Made by a program: the position numbers and the translations under genes. A DNA stretch of 64,000 bases from Paenibacillus stellifer (lineage in GTDB: Bacteria; Bacillota; Bacilli; Paenibacillales; Paenibacillaceae): the NCBI RefSeq assembly GCF_000758685.1, contig NZ_CP009286.1:1580501-1644500 (forward strand), in the 5' to 3' direction. Of the stretch, positions 50,969 through 60,310 are shown piece after piece. The stretch's first letter is position 1. Every line of letters begins with the position of its first letter. The notes below the pieces were generated by a model. It searched no databases, was not told where the DNA came from, and worked only from the letters and a program-made list of their open reading frames with translations.

Positions 50969-53900
50969 ATGACACATAAGCTGAAAGCTGTTCGCATTGT
51001 TCTGCTGTCTGCCGCAATTCTGATGGCTTCGACGTCTACCGGAATTTCCAGTCTCAAGCCGGATACAGGATGGGCAGCGCCGGAAAGTGCAGAGCCGGCC
51101 GGAGGTAACAAGGAGGGAATTTCTATTTTTGAAAACGCTAACAACGCTAACAACATTAACACGAATCTGAGCGGCTGGCAGACTCTCGGCAAGGGGCGGA
51201 TAGAGGAAACGACGGAAGGGCTGCTGCTGAACTCGGAGTCCCGGGAAAATGTGATCGCCTTGTCGGAAACGGCTGCGGAGGATTTCATTTATGAGGCTGA
51301 CGTGATGATCCAGGATGACAAGGCGGACAGCTCGCTGGTCTTCCGTTCAGGCGATGACGGCTGGAGCTCCTATATGCTGCAGATTGCGCCGGGTGCCGGA
51401 CTTCTTCGCCTTAAGGACGCCGCCGGAGGAGGGGATAAGCTCTATGAAGAACGTCCCGTTACTCTTAGAGCCGGTGAGATCTATCACCTGAAGGTCCGGG
51501 CGGAAGGCGAATCACTTAAAGTCTATTGGGGCAATGCCTATAAGCCTGTAATTGAGGTAAAAGACAGCGCCCACCGCTCGGGACGGCTCGGACTTCATGT
51601 CTTTGACGGCTCCGCTCTCTTTCAGAATATCACCGTCAGCGATTTGAACGGGAATCTGGGAACGGTTCTGCTGAGCAGCGGAGAGTGGCAGCCCGATCTC
51701 CGGGGCAGGAAGGGCAGCGCCGCCGGGGAGAGCCGGGCGCTCAGGCTCTATGATCGCCAGAGTGCCGATTTTGTCTATGAGGGAAGTATCTCGCTGTCTT
51801 CCGGGTCCGCTGCGTCCCTGGTCTTCCGTGCCTCTTCGGATGGCGCCAGAGGTTATGAAGCCCTTCTGAAGAAGGAAGGCGACCGGCTCGGCGTGGAGCT
51901 GACGAAGGCGGACGGCACGGTGCTGGCTTCCTCCGGCCGGACATATCCGAGCGTGGACGGCGCCCGTCATTTCGTCGAAATCGAGGCGAAAGGCAGCCGG
52001 ATTCTAGTCTTCGTGGACGGCTATGAGTCTGCTGCCGTTGATGTGACCGACAGCTCTTATTCCGGCGGGTATGCGGGATTTGCCGTGAGCAAGGGAACGG
52101 CGGTCTTTCAGGATGCTTATGTGACGGATGCAGAGGACTATTACACCGAGACCTACCGTCCCGCCTATCATTATTCGCCGATTCGCGGTTCCGCAAGCGA
52201 TCCGAACGGACTGGTCTACTTCGATGGCGAGTATCATCTCTTTCACCAGGACGGCGGCACCTGGGCGCATGCCGTCAGCACCGATCTGCTGCACTGGAAG
52301 CGCCTGCCGATCGCTCTGCCCTGGAACGACCTCGGGCATGTGTGGTCAGGCTCGGCGGTTGTCGACTCAGACAACACATCGGGGCTGTTCGCCGATTCCG
52401 GGGGCAAGGGGCTGATCGCCTATTACACGTCCTTCAATCCGGACGGACCGAACGGCAATCAGCGCATCGGCATCGCCTACAGCAAGGACCGGGGCCGTAC
52501 CTGGGTGTATCCGGATGACCGGGGAATCGTCATCGAGAATCCCGGGAAGAACGGAGAAGACCCGGGCGGCTGGGATTTCCGGGACCCCAAGGTGGTCCGC
52601 GATGAGGCCCATAACCGCTGGGTCATGGCCGTATCCGGCGGAGACCATATCCGCTTCTTCACTTCGTCCAATCTGCTCGACTGGACGTTGACCGACAACT
52701 GGGGCTATGGCAGCTACATCCGGGGCGGCGTCTGGGAATGCCCCGACCTGTTCCCGATGACCGTCCAGGGAACCGGGGAGAAGAAATGGGTGCTCATGAT
52801 CAGCACGGGCGCGAACGCGAACACGGGCGGCTCGGATGCGGAGTATTTTGTGGGGAATTTGACGGCGGAAGGCAAATTCGTGAACGATAACCCGGCGGGA
52901 ACTGTGCTGCGTACCGATTTCGGCAAGGAATTCTACGCTTCCATGTCGTTCTCGGATGTGCCGGACGGCCGCCGGATTGTGATGGCCTGGATGTCCAACT
53001 GGGATTATCCGTTCGCCTTCCCGACTTCCGGCTGGAAGGGCGAGCTGAGCGTTCCCCGGGAATTGTCGCTCGTCATGACGGAGGAAGGCCCGCGCCTTAC
53101 TCAGCAGCCTGTCAGGGAGATGGATGACCTGAAGAGCAAGCTGTACAGCACGGCGAGCAAGACGGTGAACCCGTCGTCGTCCAATCTTCTGAAGGGCATC
53201 GTCTCCGGGACCTATGAAATCAAGGCCGAGGTGGAGATCCCGGCAGGGTCCAGCGTCTCGGAATTCGGCTTCAACGTGCGGGAGGGAGCCGGGCAGAAGA
53301 CGGTCATCGGCTACAGACCCGGTGAAAGCAGGCTGTTCGTGGACCGCTCCGCATCGGGGGAGAGAGATTTCTCCAGCCTGTTCAACACGAGGCAGGAGAC
53401 TTCGCTTGCGGCGGAGAACCGCAGGGTCAAGCTGACGATTCTGGTCGACGAATCTTCGGTTGAGGTATTCGCCGGAGACGGGCGCGCCGTGTTCTCTGAC
53501 GTGATTTTCCCTGATCCGTCCAGCCGTGAAATGAGCTTCTATACGAAGGACGGCAGCGTCCGGGTCGTATCGCTTGCGGTCAACCGGCTGCAGCCGGTAT
53601 ATAATCCGGATGCCGGATCGGCGGAACGGATTGTCATGGATACGAGCGACCGTGAGCTGGGGACCCTGCAGAGTGCCACGCTGCGGGCAGCCGTAGAGAA
53701 CGGACCCGGCAAAGGGGCCCAGCCGTTGAAGTGGAGCTCCAGCAACGAAGCCGTGGTAAGCCTCCGGACAGCGAAGGGGTCGGAAGCGATCCTGGATGCG
53801 ACAGGGGAAGGCGAAGCCGTCATCACGGCATCGACCCCGAACGGCAAGGCCAAGGCAAGCGTTCGGGTGAGCGTCTTCGCCGGGACGTTTCAGACCAACC

Positions 53901-54787
53901 TCGGCGGCTGGTCAAGTACTCCGGCCGGAGCCTCGTGGATGGTAAGCCCGGACGGCATGCGCGGCAGCTATTTCAGCGATGCGGCCTACATGGCTCAGGA
54001 GAAGGCGGGGAACTTCGTATATACCGCCGACTTGACTCTGAGCGAATCGGGAGGAGCGGGATCGCTGCTGTTCCGGGCAAGTGAAGACGGGCGCAGCGGC
54101 TATTACCTGAACCTTGACCCCAACATGAAAGCGATCCGCCTGTTCTACAAGATTGCCGGGCGGTTTGAGGAGAGACAGGTGCTCGCAAGGGTTCCGGATT
54201 TCATTCGCCCGGGTCAGACCTATTCCATCCGCATTGAGGCGGACGGCCCCCATATCATCGTAAATGTCGATGGGCGGAAGGTGATCGATTTCAAGGACGG
54301 CACTTTTGCGGAAGGACAGTTTGGGCTTCATGTATTCGGCGGCTCCGCATCCTTCCAGAACGTCAGGCTGAGCGGGGAAGCGCCAGCGAACCTGCCTGCT
54401 GCAAGCATCGTGAATGCGGCCCTTCCAAAGTCTCTGTACACGGCCAATCTGACGAACGGCGAAGCCGTCACGCTTCAGGATTCCGGCGGAACCCCGGATC
54501 AGAAGTGGGTGTTCGTGCCGACCGGTGACGAAGCCGGTTCTTGCTCGATCCGCGCGATCTCCGGCCAGGCGCTCGATCTCGATACCGGCCAGAGTAAAAT
54601 CCAGCTGTATGACTACCTGGGCTATGACAATCAGCGCTGGATCATCCAGCGACATGAAGACGGCACGGCTTCCATCCTCTCGGCCTACAACCGGCTGGCT
54701 TTGGCAGTGTCCGAGGATGGGTCCAGGCTTGTGCTCGAAGCCGAGCAGGACGGCGAGCGGCGTCAGAGATGGATGATCGGATTGTGA
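50969..54787 (+). CDS. Secreted multidomain GH32 levanase/inulinase-type enzyme
   Basis: This is a 1272-residue exported fructan hydrolase. A signal peptide covers residues 1-35. Two concanavalin-like beta-sandwich units (about 50-220 and 220-390) precede the GH32 domain (about 395-880). Catalytic residues are Asp411 (SDPNG), Asp539 (FRDPK) and Glu590 (ECPDLF). A BIG_2-like domain (about 880-968), a third copy of the beta-sandwich unit (about 970-1145) and a C-terminal ricin/CBM13-like trefoil (about 1147-1272, QRW motifs) follow. No LPXTG or SLH anchor is seen. AGAGGGGA precedes the ATG. It degrades fructan outside the cell to feed the transporter upstream. Confidence 0.88.
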   Translation: MTHKLKAVRIVLLSAAILMASTSTGISSLKPDTGWAAPESAEPAGGNKEGISIFENANNANNINTNLSGWQTLGKGRIEETTEGLLLNSESRENVIALSETAAEDFIYEADVMIQDDKADSSLVFRSGDDGWSSYMLQIAPGAGLLRLKDAAGGGDKLYEERPVTLRAGEIYHLKVRAEGESLKVYWGNAYKPVIEVKDSAHRSGRLGLHVFDGSALFQNITVSDLNGNLGTVLLSSGEWQPDLRGRKGSAAGESRALRLYDRQSADFVYEGSISLSSGSAASLVFRASSDGARGYEALLKKEGDRLGVELTKADGTVLASSGRTYPSVDGARHFVEIEAKGSRILVFVDGYESAAVDVTDSSYSGGYAGFAVSKGTAVFQDAYVTDAEDYYTETYRPAYHYSPIRGSASDPNGLVYFDGEYHLFHQDGGTWAHAVSTDLLHWKRLPIALPWNDLGHVWSGSAVVDSDNTSGLFADSGGKGLIAYYTSFNPDGPNGNQRIGIAYSKDRGRTWVYPDDRGIVIENPGKNGEDPGGWDFRDPKVVRDEAHNRWVMAVSGGDHIRFFTSSNLLDWTLTDNWGYGSYIRGGVWECPDLFPMTVQGTGEKKWVLMISTGANANTGGSDAEYFVGNLTAEGKFVNDNPAGTVLRTDFGKEFYASMSFSDVPDGRRIVMAWMSNWDYPFAFPTSGWKGELSVPRELSLVMTEEGPRLTQQPVREMDDLKSKLYSTASKTVNPSSSNLLKGIVSGTYEIKAEVEIPAGSSVSEFGFNVREGAGQKTVIGYRPGESRLFVDRSASGERDFSSLFNTRQETSLAAENRRVKLTILVDESSVEVFAGDGRAVFSDVIFPDPSSREMSFYTKDGSVRVVSLAVNRLQPVYNPDAGSAERIVMDTSDRELGTLQSATLRAAVENGPGKGAQPLKWSSSNEAVVSLRTAKGSEAILDATGEGEAVITASTPNGKAKASVRVSVFAGTFQTNLGGWSSTPAGASWMVSPDGMRGSYFSDAAYMAQEKAGNFVYTADLTLSESGGAGSLLFRASEDGRSGYYLNLDPNMKAIRLFYKIAGRFEERQVLARVPDFIRPGQTYSIRIEADGPHIIVNVDGRKVIDFKDGTFAEGQFGLHVFGGSASFQNVRLSGEAPANLPAASIVNAALPKSLYTANLTNGEAVTLQDSGGTPDQKWVFVPTGDEAGSCSIRAISGQALDLDTGQSKIQLYDYLGYDNQRWIIQRHEDGTASILSAYNRLALAVSEDGSRLVLEAEQDGERRQRWMIGL

Positions 54788-54822
54788 CCGAATAGACAGG
54801 GCCTTGCGGGAGAACATGAGAA

Positions 54823-54867
54823 AGTCGCGGTTTGGTTGCGAACAGCAGCCAGCCGCGGCTTTTTTTA
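54823..54867 (+). terminator. Rho-independent terminator after the secreted GH32 gene
   Basis: AGTCGCGG and CCGCGGCT form an 8-bp stem (one G-U) around an inner GGTTGC/GCAGCC helix, followed by T7. Confidence 0.8.
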
Positions 54868-55249
54868 ATATAAGAATTTATAAGTTTTTGTTACAATGAG
54901 TCTTCTATTTCTCGGTAAACGCATGGCGTCTAAGGACGCCGTCAGGCGTTTAGCCTTGGATTTTTCGCATCTTTTGTGTCGATATCGCCAATTGAGAACA
55001 CAGACTGGGGGCAGCACAGATTCAGACTCCCTGGATTATGCCGCTGTTCTACGCTCGAAATTCGCTCGAATAAGGTCGCCGCGCAACAGCCCTCGGCCCC
55101 CCCACGCTGCGGCCGATGTCAAAATAATACACGCCAACCGGTATGAGACCTATACCGTATTTCGCGCCTCCAGTTGCTATAATGAGGTCGAAATCAAGCG
55201 GCGGACTGCGTCAGGGCGCGGCGGACCCGCCGGGAAAGCGAGGGCTGAC
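54868..55249 (+). other. Spacer with a stable hairpin upstream of the FAD-oxidoreductase gene
   Basis: The spacer has no supported gene. At 54916-54952 TAAACGC pairs with GCGTTTA and, inside, GGCGTC with GACGCC around TAAG, a compact two-part hairpin without a T tract. The reading frame open through here lacks a ribosome site before its first ATG and is probably not coding. Confidence 0.45.
55175..55183 (+). promoter_or_regulatory. Extended -10 promoter of the FAD-oxidoreductase operon
   Basis: TTGCTATAAT contains a perfect TATAAT (55178-55183) preceded by TGn, the extended -10 form that needs no -35 box; none is seen. The start codon lies 67 bp downstream. Confidence 0.5.
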
Positions 55250-56620
55250 ATGGAGAGCTACAGATTGAAGAGCAGAGAAATTCTGTTGGACGCTTCCTAT
55301 GATGTGATCGTCATCGGAGGCGGACCGGCGGGCTGCACCGCAGCGGCATCGGCCGCGCGGGAGGGGGCGAAGACGCTGCTGATCGAAGGAACTTCCGGCC
55401 TCGGCGGAATGGGGACATCGGCGCTTGTTCCCGCCTGGTGCCCCTTCTCGGACAAGGAGAAGCTGGTCTACCGCGGATTGGCGCAGAAGGTGTTCGAGAC
55501 GCTGAAGTCACGGATGCCCCATGTGAAGCCGGATGCGATGGATTGGGTGCCGATCGAGCCGGAGAAGCTGAAGGTGGTCTACGACGAGCTCGTTACGGAG
55601 GCCGGAGCGGATGTGCTGTTTCTGACTTCGCTGGCTGATGTGGAGACCGATGAACAGGGGAATATCACGGTCATTGTCGTTCTGAATAAAGGCGGGCTGC
55701 AGGCGTACCGGGCACAGGTCTATGTGGACTGTACGGGCGACGGCGACCTGGCCGCCTGGGCAGGGGCCGAAGTCCGGAAGGGAGACGGCGCTAGCGGCGA
55801 TCTTCAGCCGGCGACCCACTGCTTCATCCTCGGCAATGTCGATGATTATGCGTATTTGAACGGGCCGCTCCTGCACAAGGAAAATCCGCACAGCCCGATT
55901 CATGAAGCGGTGGCTTCCGGCCGGTATCCGGGCGTACCGGACACGCATCTGTGCAACAATCAGATTGCACCGCGCGCTGTCGGCTTCAATGCCGGTCATC
56001 TATGGGGCGTGGACAATACGGACCCCCGTTCCGTCTCCAAGGCGCTGATCCGGGGCCGGAAGATGGCCTCGGACTATCTGGACATGCTGGGTGACATTCA
56101 CCCGGCGGCCTTTGCGGGCGCTTATGTCGCCAGCACTGGCACCTTGATGGGCACCCGCGAGTCCCGGCGGATTATCGGCGACTATGTGCTGACGGTGGAC
56201 GATTACGTCTCCCGGCGCAGCTTCGAGGACGAAATCTGCCGCAACAGCTACTTCATCGATGTGCATGGCACCGAGAAGGAGGAGAAGAGCGAGGCGGGGT
56301 CCTCGCAGACGGTCACGCTTTACGGCCCGGGCGAATCGCACGGCATCCCGTACCGCTGCCTGACGCCCCGGGGCCTTCGCAACGTGCTTGTGGCCGGCCG
56401 CTCCATCTCCTGCGAGCGCCAGGTGCTCGGCAGCGTCCGCGTGATGCCGGTCTGCCTCGCTATGGGCGAAGCCGCCGGCATGGCTGCGTCGCATGCCGCC
56501 TCTGGGGGCGGAGACGTGCATCGGGTCGACGTCTCCCGGCTGCGGCGGCGCCTGCGTGAGGAAGGCGCCTACCTGCCGGAGCTGTCCGCAGCCGTGAACG
56601 AACAGGGGGGAGTACGATGA
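55250..56620 (+). CDS. FAD-dependent oxidoreductase in a sugar-transport operon
   Basis: This 456-residue protein has an N-terminal FAD-binding Rossmann motif, DVIVIGGGPAGCTAAASAAREGAKTLLIE, and the C-terminal FAD motif RNVLVAGRSISCERQVLGSVR with CLAMGEAAGMAA. It belongs to the FAD_oxidored (PF12831-like) group, often found next to polysaccharide genes; the substrate is unknown. ATG 55250 was chosen because GAGGG lies 5 bases upstream and the Rossmann motif follows after 16 residues. The stop overlaps the next start as ATGA, so it is coupled to the transporter and may oxidise the imported sugar. Confidence 0.82.
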   Translation: MESYRLKSREILLDASYDVIVIGGGPAGCTAAASAAREGAKTLLIEGTSGLGGMGTSALVPAWCPFSDKEKLVYRGLAQKVFETLKSRMPHVKPDAMDWVPIEPEKLKVVYDELVTEAGADVLFLTSLADVETDEQGNITVIVVLNKGGLQAYRAQVYVDCTGDGDLAAWAGAEVRKGDGASGDLQPATHCFILGNVDDYAYLNGPLLHKENPHSPIHEAVASGRYPGVPDTHLCNNQIAPRAVGFNAGHLWGVDNTDPRSVSKALIRGRKMASDYLDMLGDIHPAAFAGAYVASTGTLMGTRESRRIIGDYVLTVDDYVSRRSFEDEICRNSYFIDVHGTEKEEKSEAGSSQTVTLYGPGESHGIPYRCLTPRGLRNVLVAGRSISCERQVLGSVRVMPVCLAMGEAAGMAASHAASGGGDVHRVDVSRLRRRLREEGAYLPELSAAVNEQGGVR

Positions 56621-57561
56621 GCCAGCATGCAACGGTTCAGAAGCGGCTTGCGTCACGTAAGGAGAAGCGGACGTACTGGACGCGCCGGCGGCGCGAACAG
56701 CTGGCCGGCTGGCTGTTCATCGCGCCCGAAGTGCTCGGCATGCTCGTCCTTGCCGTGTTCCCGCTTCTCTTCAGCCTGGGGCTCAGCCTGACGGAATGGA
56801 ATCTGGTCGGCGGGTTGTCCGCCATCCATTTCGTCGGACTGGATAACTTCGCCGAGCTGTTTCAGGATAACCGTTTCCTACATGCGCTGAAGAACAACAT
56901 CGGCTTCACAGCCGGGACCGTGCCGGCGACGATGCTGATCGGCGTCGTCCTGGCGGCGGTCATCCACAAGAAGCTCTACTTCAAGGATTATTTCAAAGCG
57001 GCCTTCTTCGTTCCGTATATTTGCTCGACGGTCGCGGTCGCGGCGGTATGGTCGGCGCTCTATCATCCCTCGAAAGGCCCGCTCAACCAGATGCTGATCC
57101 ATCTGGGCATTTCAGAGCCGCCGCGCTGGCTCGTGGACACGAGCTGGTCGCTGGTTGCCATCATGATCATCTATATTTGGCAGCTGCTCGGCTATCAGAT
57201 CATCATTTTTCTGGCGGGAATGTCCAATATTCCGGATGAGCTGTACGAGGCCGCGAGAATTGACGGGGCGAGCGGCATTCAGCAGTTCCGGCGGATTACG
57301 CTGCCGCTGCTGGGGCCGACGACTTTTTTTCTGGCGATTACAAGCACGATTTCATCCTTCAAGGTGTTCGATATGATCAAGTTTCTGACGGACGGCGGGC
57401 CCAATTACTCCAGCACGGTTATCGTCTACCAGATTTACGAGGAGGGGTTTCAGAACTTCAGGATGGGCTATGCTTCCGCCATGAGCTGGATTCTCTTCCT
57501 GCTTATCATGCTCGTGACCTCCGTGACCTGGATAACGCAGAGCCGGAAGGTCCACTATTAA
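56617..57561 (+). CDS. Sugar ABC transporter permease, UgpA/LacF type
   Basis: This 314-residue permease has a basic N-terminus (KRTYWTRRRREQ), six membrane segments and the EAA loop ELYEAARIDGASGIQQFRRITLP. It is the first permease of a CUT1-type sugar transporter and pairs with the next gene. GGGGGAG is about 5 bases before the ATG, which overlaps the oxidoreductase stop. Confidence 0.88.
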   Translation: MSQHATVQKRLASRKEKRTYWTRRRREQLAGWLFIAPEVLGMLVLAVFPLLFSLGLSLTEWNLVGGLSAIHFVGLDNFAELFQDNRFLHALKNNIGFTAGTVPATMLIGVVLAAVIHKKLYFKDYFKAAFFVPYICSTVAVAAVWSALYHPSKGPLNQMLIHLGISEPPRWLVDTSWSLVAIMIIYIWQLLGYQIIIFLAGMSNIPDELYEAARIDGASGIQQFRRITLPLLGPTTFFLAITSTISSFKVFDMIKFLTDGGPNYSSTVIVYQIYEEGFQNFRMGYASAMSWILFLLIMLVTSVTWITQSRKVHY

Positions 57562-57615
57562 AGGCAAATACAGCCCAATACAGCCAACTACAGCACAAGA
57601 AAGGACTTGGCGCCC

Positions 57616-58452
57616 ATGACGACACGAACATTCAAGCTGGGCAATGCGGTGCTGACCGCACTGTTTGGCATCATCTCGATCTTCTTCCTGCTGCCGCTCG
57701 TCTGGATGATCTCTGCGGCGTCGAAGACGGAGAAGGAGGTCTGGACGTTCCCGATCCAGTGGATTCCGAAAGAATGGCATTTTGTGCAAAACTTCAAGAC
57801 GATCTGGATGGGGGATGTCTCCTTCGGCCTCTTCTACTGGAACTCGATCAAAATCGCCCTGATCTCCACGCTGGCAACGCTACTCATTTCCGCCATGGCG
57901 GGCTATGCGCTGTCCAAGCTGGAGTTCAAGGGCAAAGGGCTCGTCTTCGGCGCGATGATGGCCTTCATGATGATCCCGGAGCAGGCGACGCTCGTTCCCC
58001 GCTATATCATGATCAAGGAGTTCGGCCTGTACGACACGCATGCAGCGCTCATTCTGATGGGCATGTTCTCCAGCTACTTCACCTTCCTGCTGCGGCAGTT
58101 CATGCTCGGGGTGCATAACGACCTGCTGGAAGCGGCCGAACTCGATGGTGCGGGATTCTTCCGGATCTTCTGGAGCGTCATGCTGCCGCTCAGCCGTCCT
58201 ATCCTGGCCACTGTCGGAATCATCAAATTCATCTGGACCTGGAACGATTACCAGGGGCCGCTGATCATGCTGAATTCCACCAACCTGTATACGATTCCGC
58301 TCGGCATGCAGTTCTTCAAGGAGGAGTTCGGCACTACGATTTCGGTGATGATGATGGCTTCGCTTGCGGCGATTATTCCGCTGCTCGTGCTGTTCCTGGT
58401 GCTTCAGAAGCAGGTCATCAAAGGCATTTCCATCGGGGGGGTCAAGGGATGA
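57616..58452 (+). CDS. Sugar ABC transporter permease, UgpE/MalG type
   Basis: This 278-residue permease has six membrane segments and the EAA loop DLLEAAELDGAGFFRIFWSVMLP. It pairs with the UgpA-type permease. ATG 57616 lies 11 bases after AAAGGA; an in-frame TTG at 57607 is too close to that site. No ATPase gene is present; as in many Gram-positive CUT1 systems it probably shares MsmX-like ATPase coded elsewhere. Confidence 0.87.
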   Translation: MTTRTFKLGNAVLTALFGIISIFFLLPLVWMISAASKTEKEVWTFPIQWIPKEWHFVQNFKTIWMGDVSFGLFYWNSIKIALISTLATLLISAMAGYALSKLEFKGKGLVFGAMMAFMMIPEQATLVPRYIMIKEFGLYDTHAALILMGMFSSYFTFLLRQFMLGVHNDLLEAAELDGAGFFRIFWSVMLPLSRPILATVGIIKFIWTWNDYQGPLIMLNSTNLYTIPLGMQFFKEEFGTTISVMMMASLAAIIPLLVLFLVLQKQVIKGISIGGVKG

Positions 58453-58606
58453 AGGAGCCATGTATCCAAAAGTACGTCTTGAACATCTGCTGCTCGGGTG
58501 CAAAGTCAAAAATATCTACGCCATCATCGTCAAGACTGTACACGGTGAGGGCGGTACTCCGGCTGTATAATGAAAGCGTATCCACCAATTGGGAGGGGGA
58601 AGTCGC

Positions 58607-59965
58607 ATGAAGAAGCCTGCATTATGGATGGCCGGCCTGCTGCTGATGTTCACAGTCAGCGCATGTGGCAATAACGGGAGCGCGCCAGCCGCGAATGGCG
58701 GCAAAGACGCCGAACCAACGGCAGCCAGCCAAACCAAAGCGCCTGCGGAGAAAGAGAAGATCAAATTTTACACCTTCAAGTCAAGCAAGCCCGAGGAACC
58801 GACATTCCAGGCCGTTGAGGCGTACAACAAGTCTCAGGATAAAGTGGAAGTGGAGTATGTCTCGCTTGTCCAGAACAGCGACAGTACGGAGTTCCTGAAG
58901 AAGCTCGATGTGCTCGTTGCCGGGGGTGAAGTTGTAGACGCTTTCATGACAGGGAATGAGGAAGAACTGCTGGAACGGGCCTCGCGGGGCGTTGTGGAGC
59001 CGCTGAATCCGTACTTTGAAGCAGAGGGCGTCAAACCGGAGGACGAATACTTCAAGGTTCTCAAGCTGGATGACAAAGTGTACGGACTGATGAATTCCTC
59101 CACGCTGTGGTTCACGGTCTTCAACAAGCAGCAGCTAGACGAGGCCGGACTGAAGCTGCCGGAGATGGGCTGGACCTGGGATGATTTCCGCGAATATGCC
59201 AAAAAGCTGACGACCAAGGACCATTACGGCACCTATTTCCACACCTGGGGCGAATACGCGAATATTATCGCCTACTCCGAGCATCCGAACCCGCAGCTGG
59301 ACGCAAGCCTCAAGCCGATCTATGACGATCCGTCCTTCCGTTACTTCTTCAATCTCCGCCGCGCGATGGAAAAAGAAGACAAGAGCGTAGAGCCTTATGC
59401 CGACGTGCTGGCCTCGAACTATCATGTGCTTCAGCAGTTTTTTGCCGGCAAAGCCAGCATGTTGGCCGTTCCGAGCTATGCAGTCCGGGCAGGCCTCAAT
59501 CTAGAGAAGTTCCCGCATGACTTCCAGATGGTGTATGCACCGCTTCCCCGTTCCGTGGATGCCAAGGATGTCGGGATGACGAACATTTCCGGCGGCGGTC
59601 TGGCGGTTGGCGCCAAATCGCAGCACAAGCAGGCGGCTTACGATTTCATCCGCTGGATGACGAAGGAAGCCTACAAATACACGAAGGAGATTCCATCCCT
59701 GAAAAAAGTCGACGGCAAAGCGCTCCTGCAAGAGTTCTTCAGCGAGAACCAGAATCTGATCGACATCGATTCGCTCGCAAACACTCTCTTTGACAGCCGC
59801 AACAAAATGCCGGAGGGCAGTTTCACCGTACCGTACGGCAGCCAGTTGAAGACGATCGTCGAGAATGGCTTCGCAAGCTATATGCTGGACAATCGGGACT
59901 TCGATCAGGTCAAGGCGGAAATGACGGCGGAAACCGAGAAAGTGGTTGCGGCCAACAACAAGTAG
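58607..59965 (+). CDS. Sugar-binding lipoprotein of the CUT1 transporter
   Basis: This 452-residue lipoprotein is a family-1 solute-binding protein. The lipobox VSAC (Cys near residue 20) is followed by an Ala/Pro-rich linker and the fold KIKFYTFKSSKPEEPTFQAVEAYN. GGGAGGGGG lies 7 bases before ATG 58607. The 154-bp upstream gap has TATAAT at 58565-58570 without a convincing -35, so it may have an additional promoter to raise its level over the permeases. Ligand unknown. Confidence 0.87.
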   Translation: MKKPALWMAGLLLMFTVSACGNNGSAPAANGGKDAEPTAASQTKAPAEKEKIKFYTFKSSKPEEPTFQAVEAYNKSQDKVEVEYVSLVQNSDSTEFLKKLDVLVAGGEVVDAFMTGNEEELLERASRGVVEPLNPYFEAEGVKPEDEYFKVLKLDDKVYGLMNSSTLWFTVFNKQQLDEAGLKLPEMGWTWDDFREYAKKLTTKDHYGTYFHTWGEYANIIAYSEHPNPQLDASLKPIYDDPSFRYFFNLRRAMEKEDKSVEPYADVLASNYHVLQQFFAGKASMLAVPSYAVRAGLNLEKFPHDFQMVYAPLPRSVDAKDVGMTNISGGGLAVGAKSQHKQAAYDFIRWMTKEAYKYTKEIPSLKKVDGKALLQEFFSENQNLIDIDSLANTLFDSRNKMPEGSFTVPYGSQLKTIVENGFASYMLDNRDFDQVKAEMTAETEKVVAANNK

Positions 59966-60310
59966 ACGGATGATTTGAACAGGCGTGATCAGGGGCTTTT
60001 GCAAAAAAGCTGAAGGGCTGCGGAGATGGCCGGATTTCTGTACCGGGCAAGATCAGGCAAATGGAAGGCGGCGCCAGCCGTAAATACTGAATGTGCTGCC
60101 TGAGGAGAGCGGCTAAGCCGGCTGTTTGCAAATGTAAGCATGTATAAGCCGGGCGCTTATCACGGGAAACATTTTATACGGATTATCAATCATGATGACC
60201 ATAACGGTTTATATGGAGTATATATAAGCTGATCTACTTCATATCCTAACAACTAGGATACCCGAACAATTACTCTATCCGGACGATTACTGGGATAAGG
60301 ATGACCCGCT
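59966..60310 (+). other. Spacer between the transporter and the sensor kinase gene
   Basis: No gene is seen. TATCCT-AACAACT-AGGATA (60245-60263) is a 6-bp inverted repeat 48 bp before the kinase start, and AT-rich stretches near 60170-60230 may hold the promoter; no clear -35/-10 pair was found. Confidence 0.4.

Noticed and set aside
54896..55249. N-terminal extension of the FAD oxidoreductase
   Set aside because: The first ATG has no ribosome site, the residues are Arg-rich without structure, and the Rossmann motif follows normally from ATG 55250 behind GAGGG.
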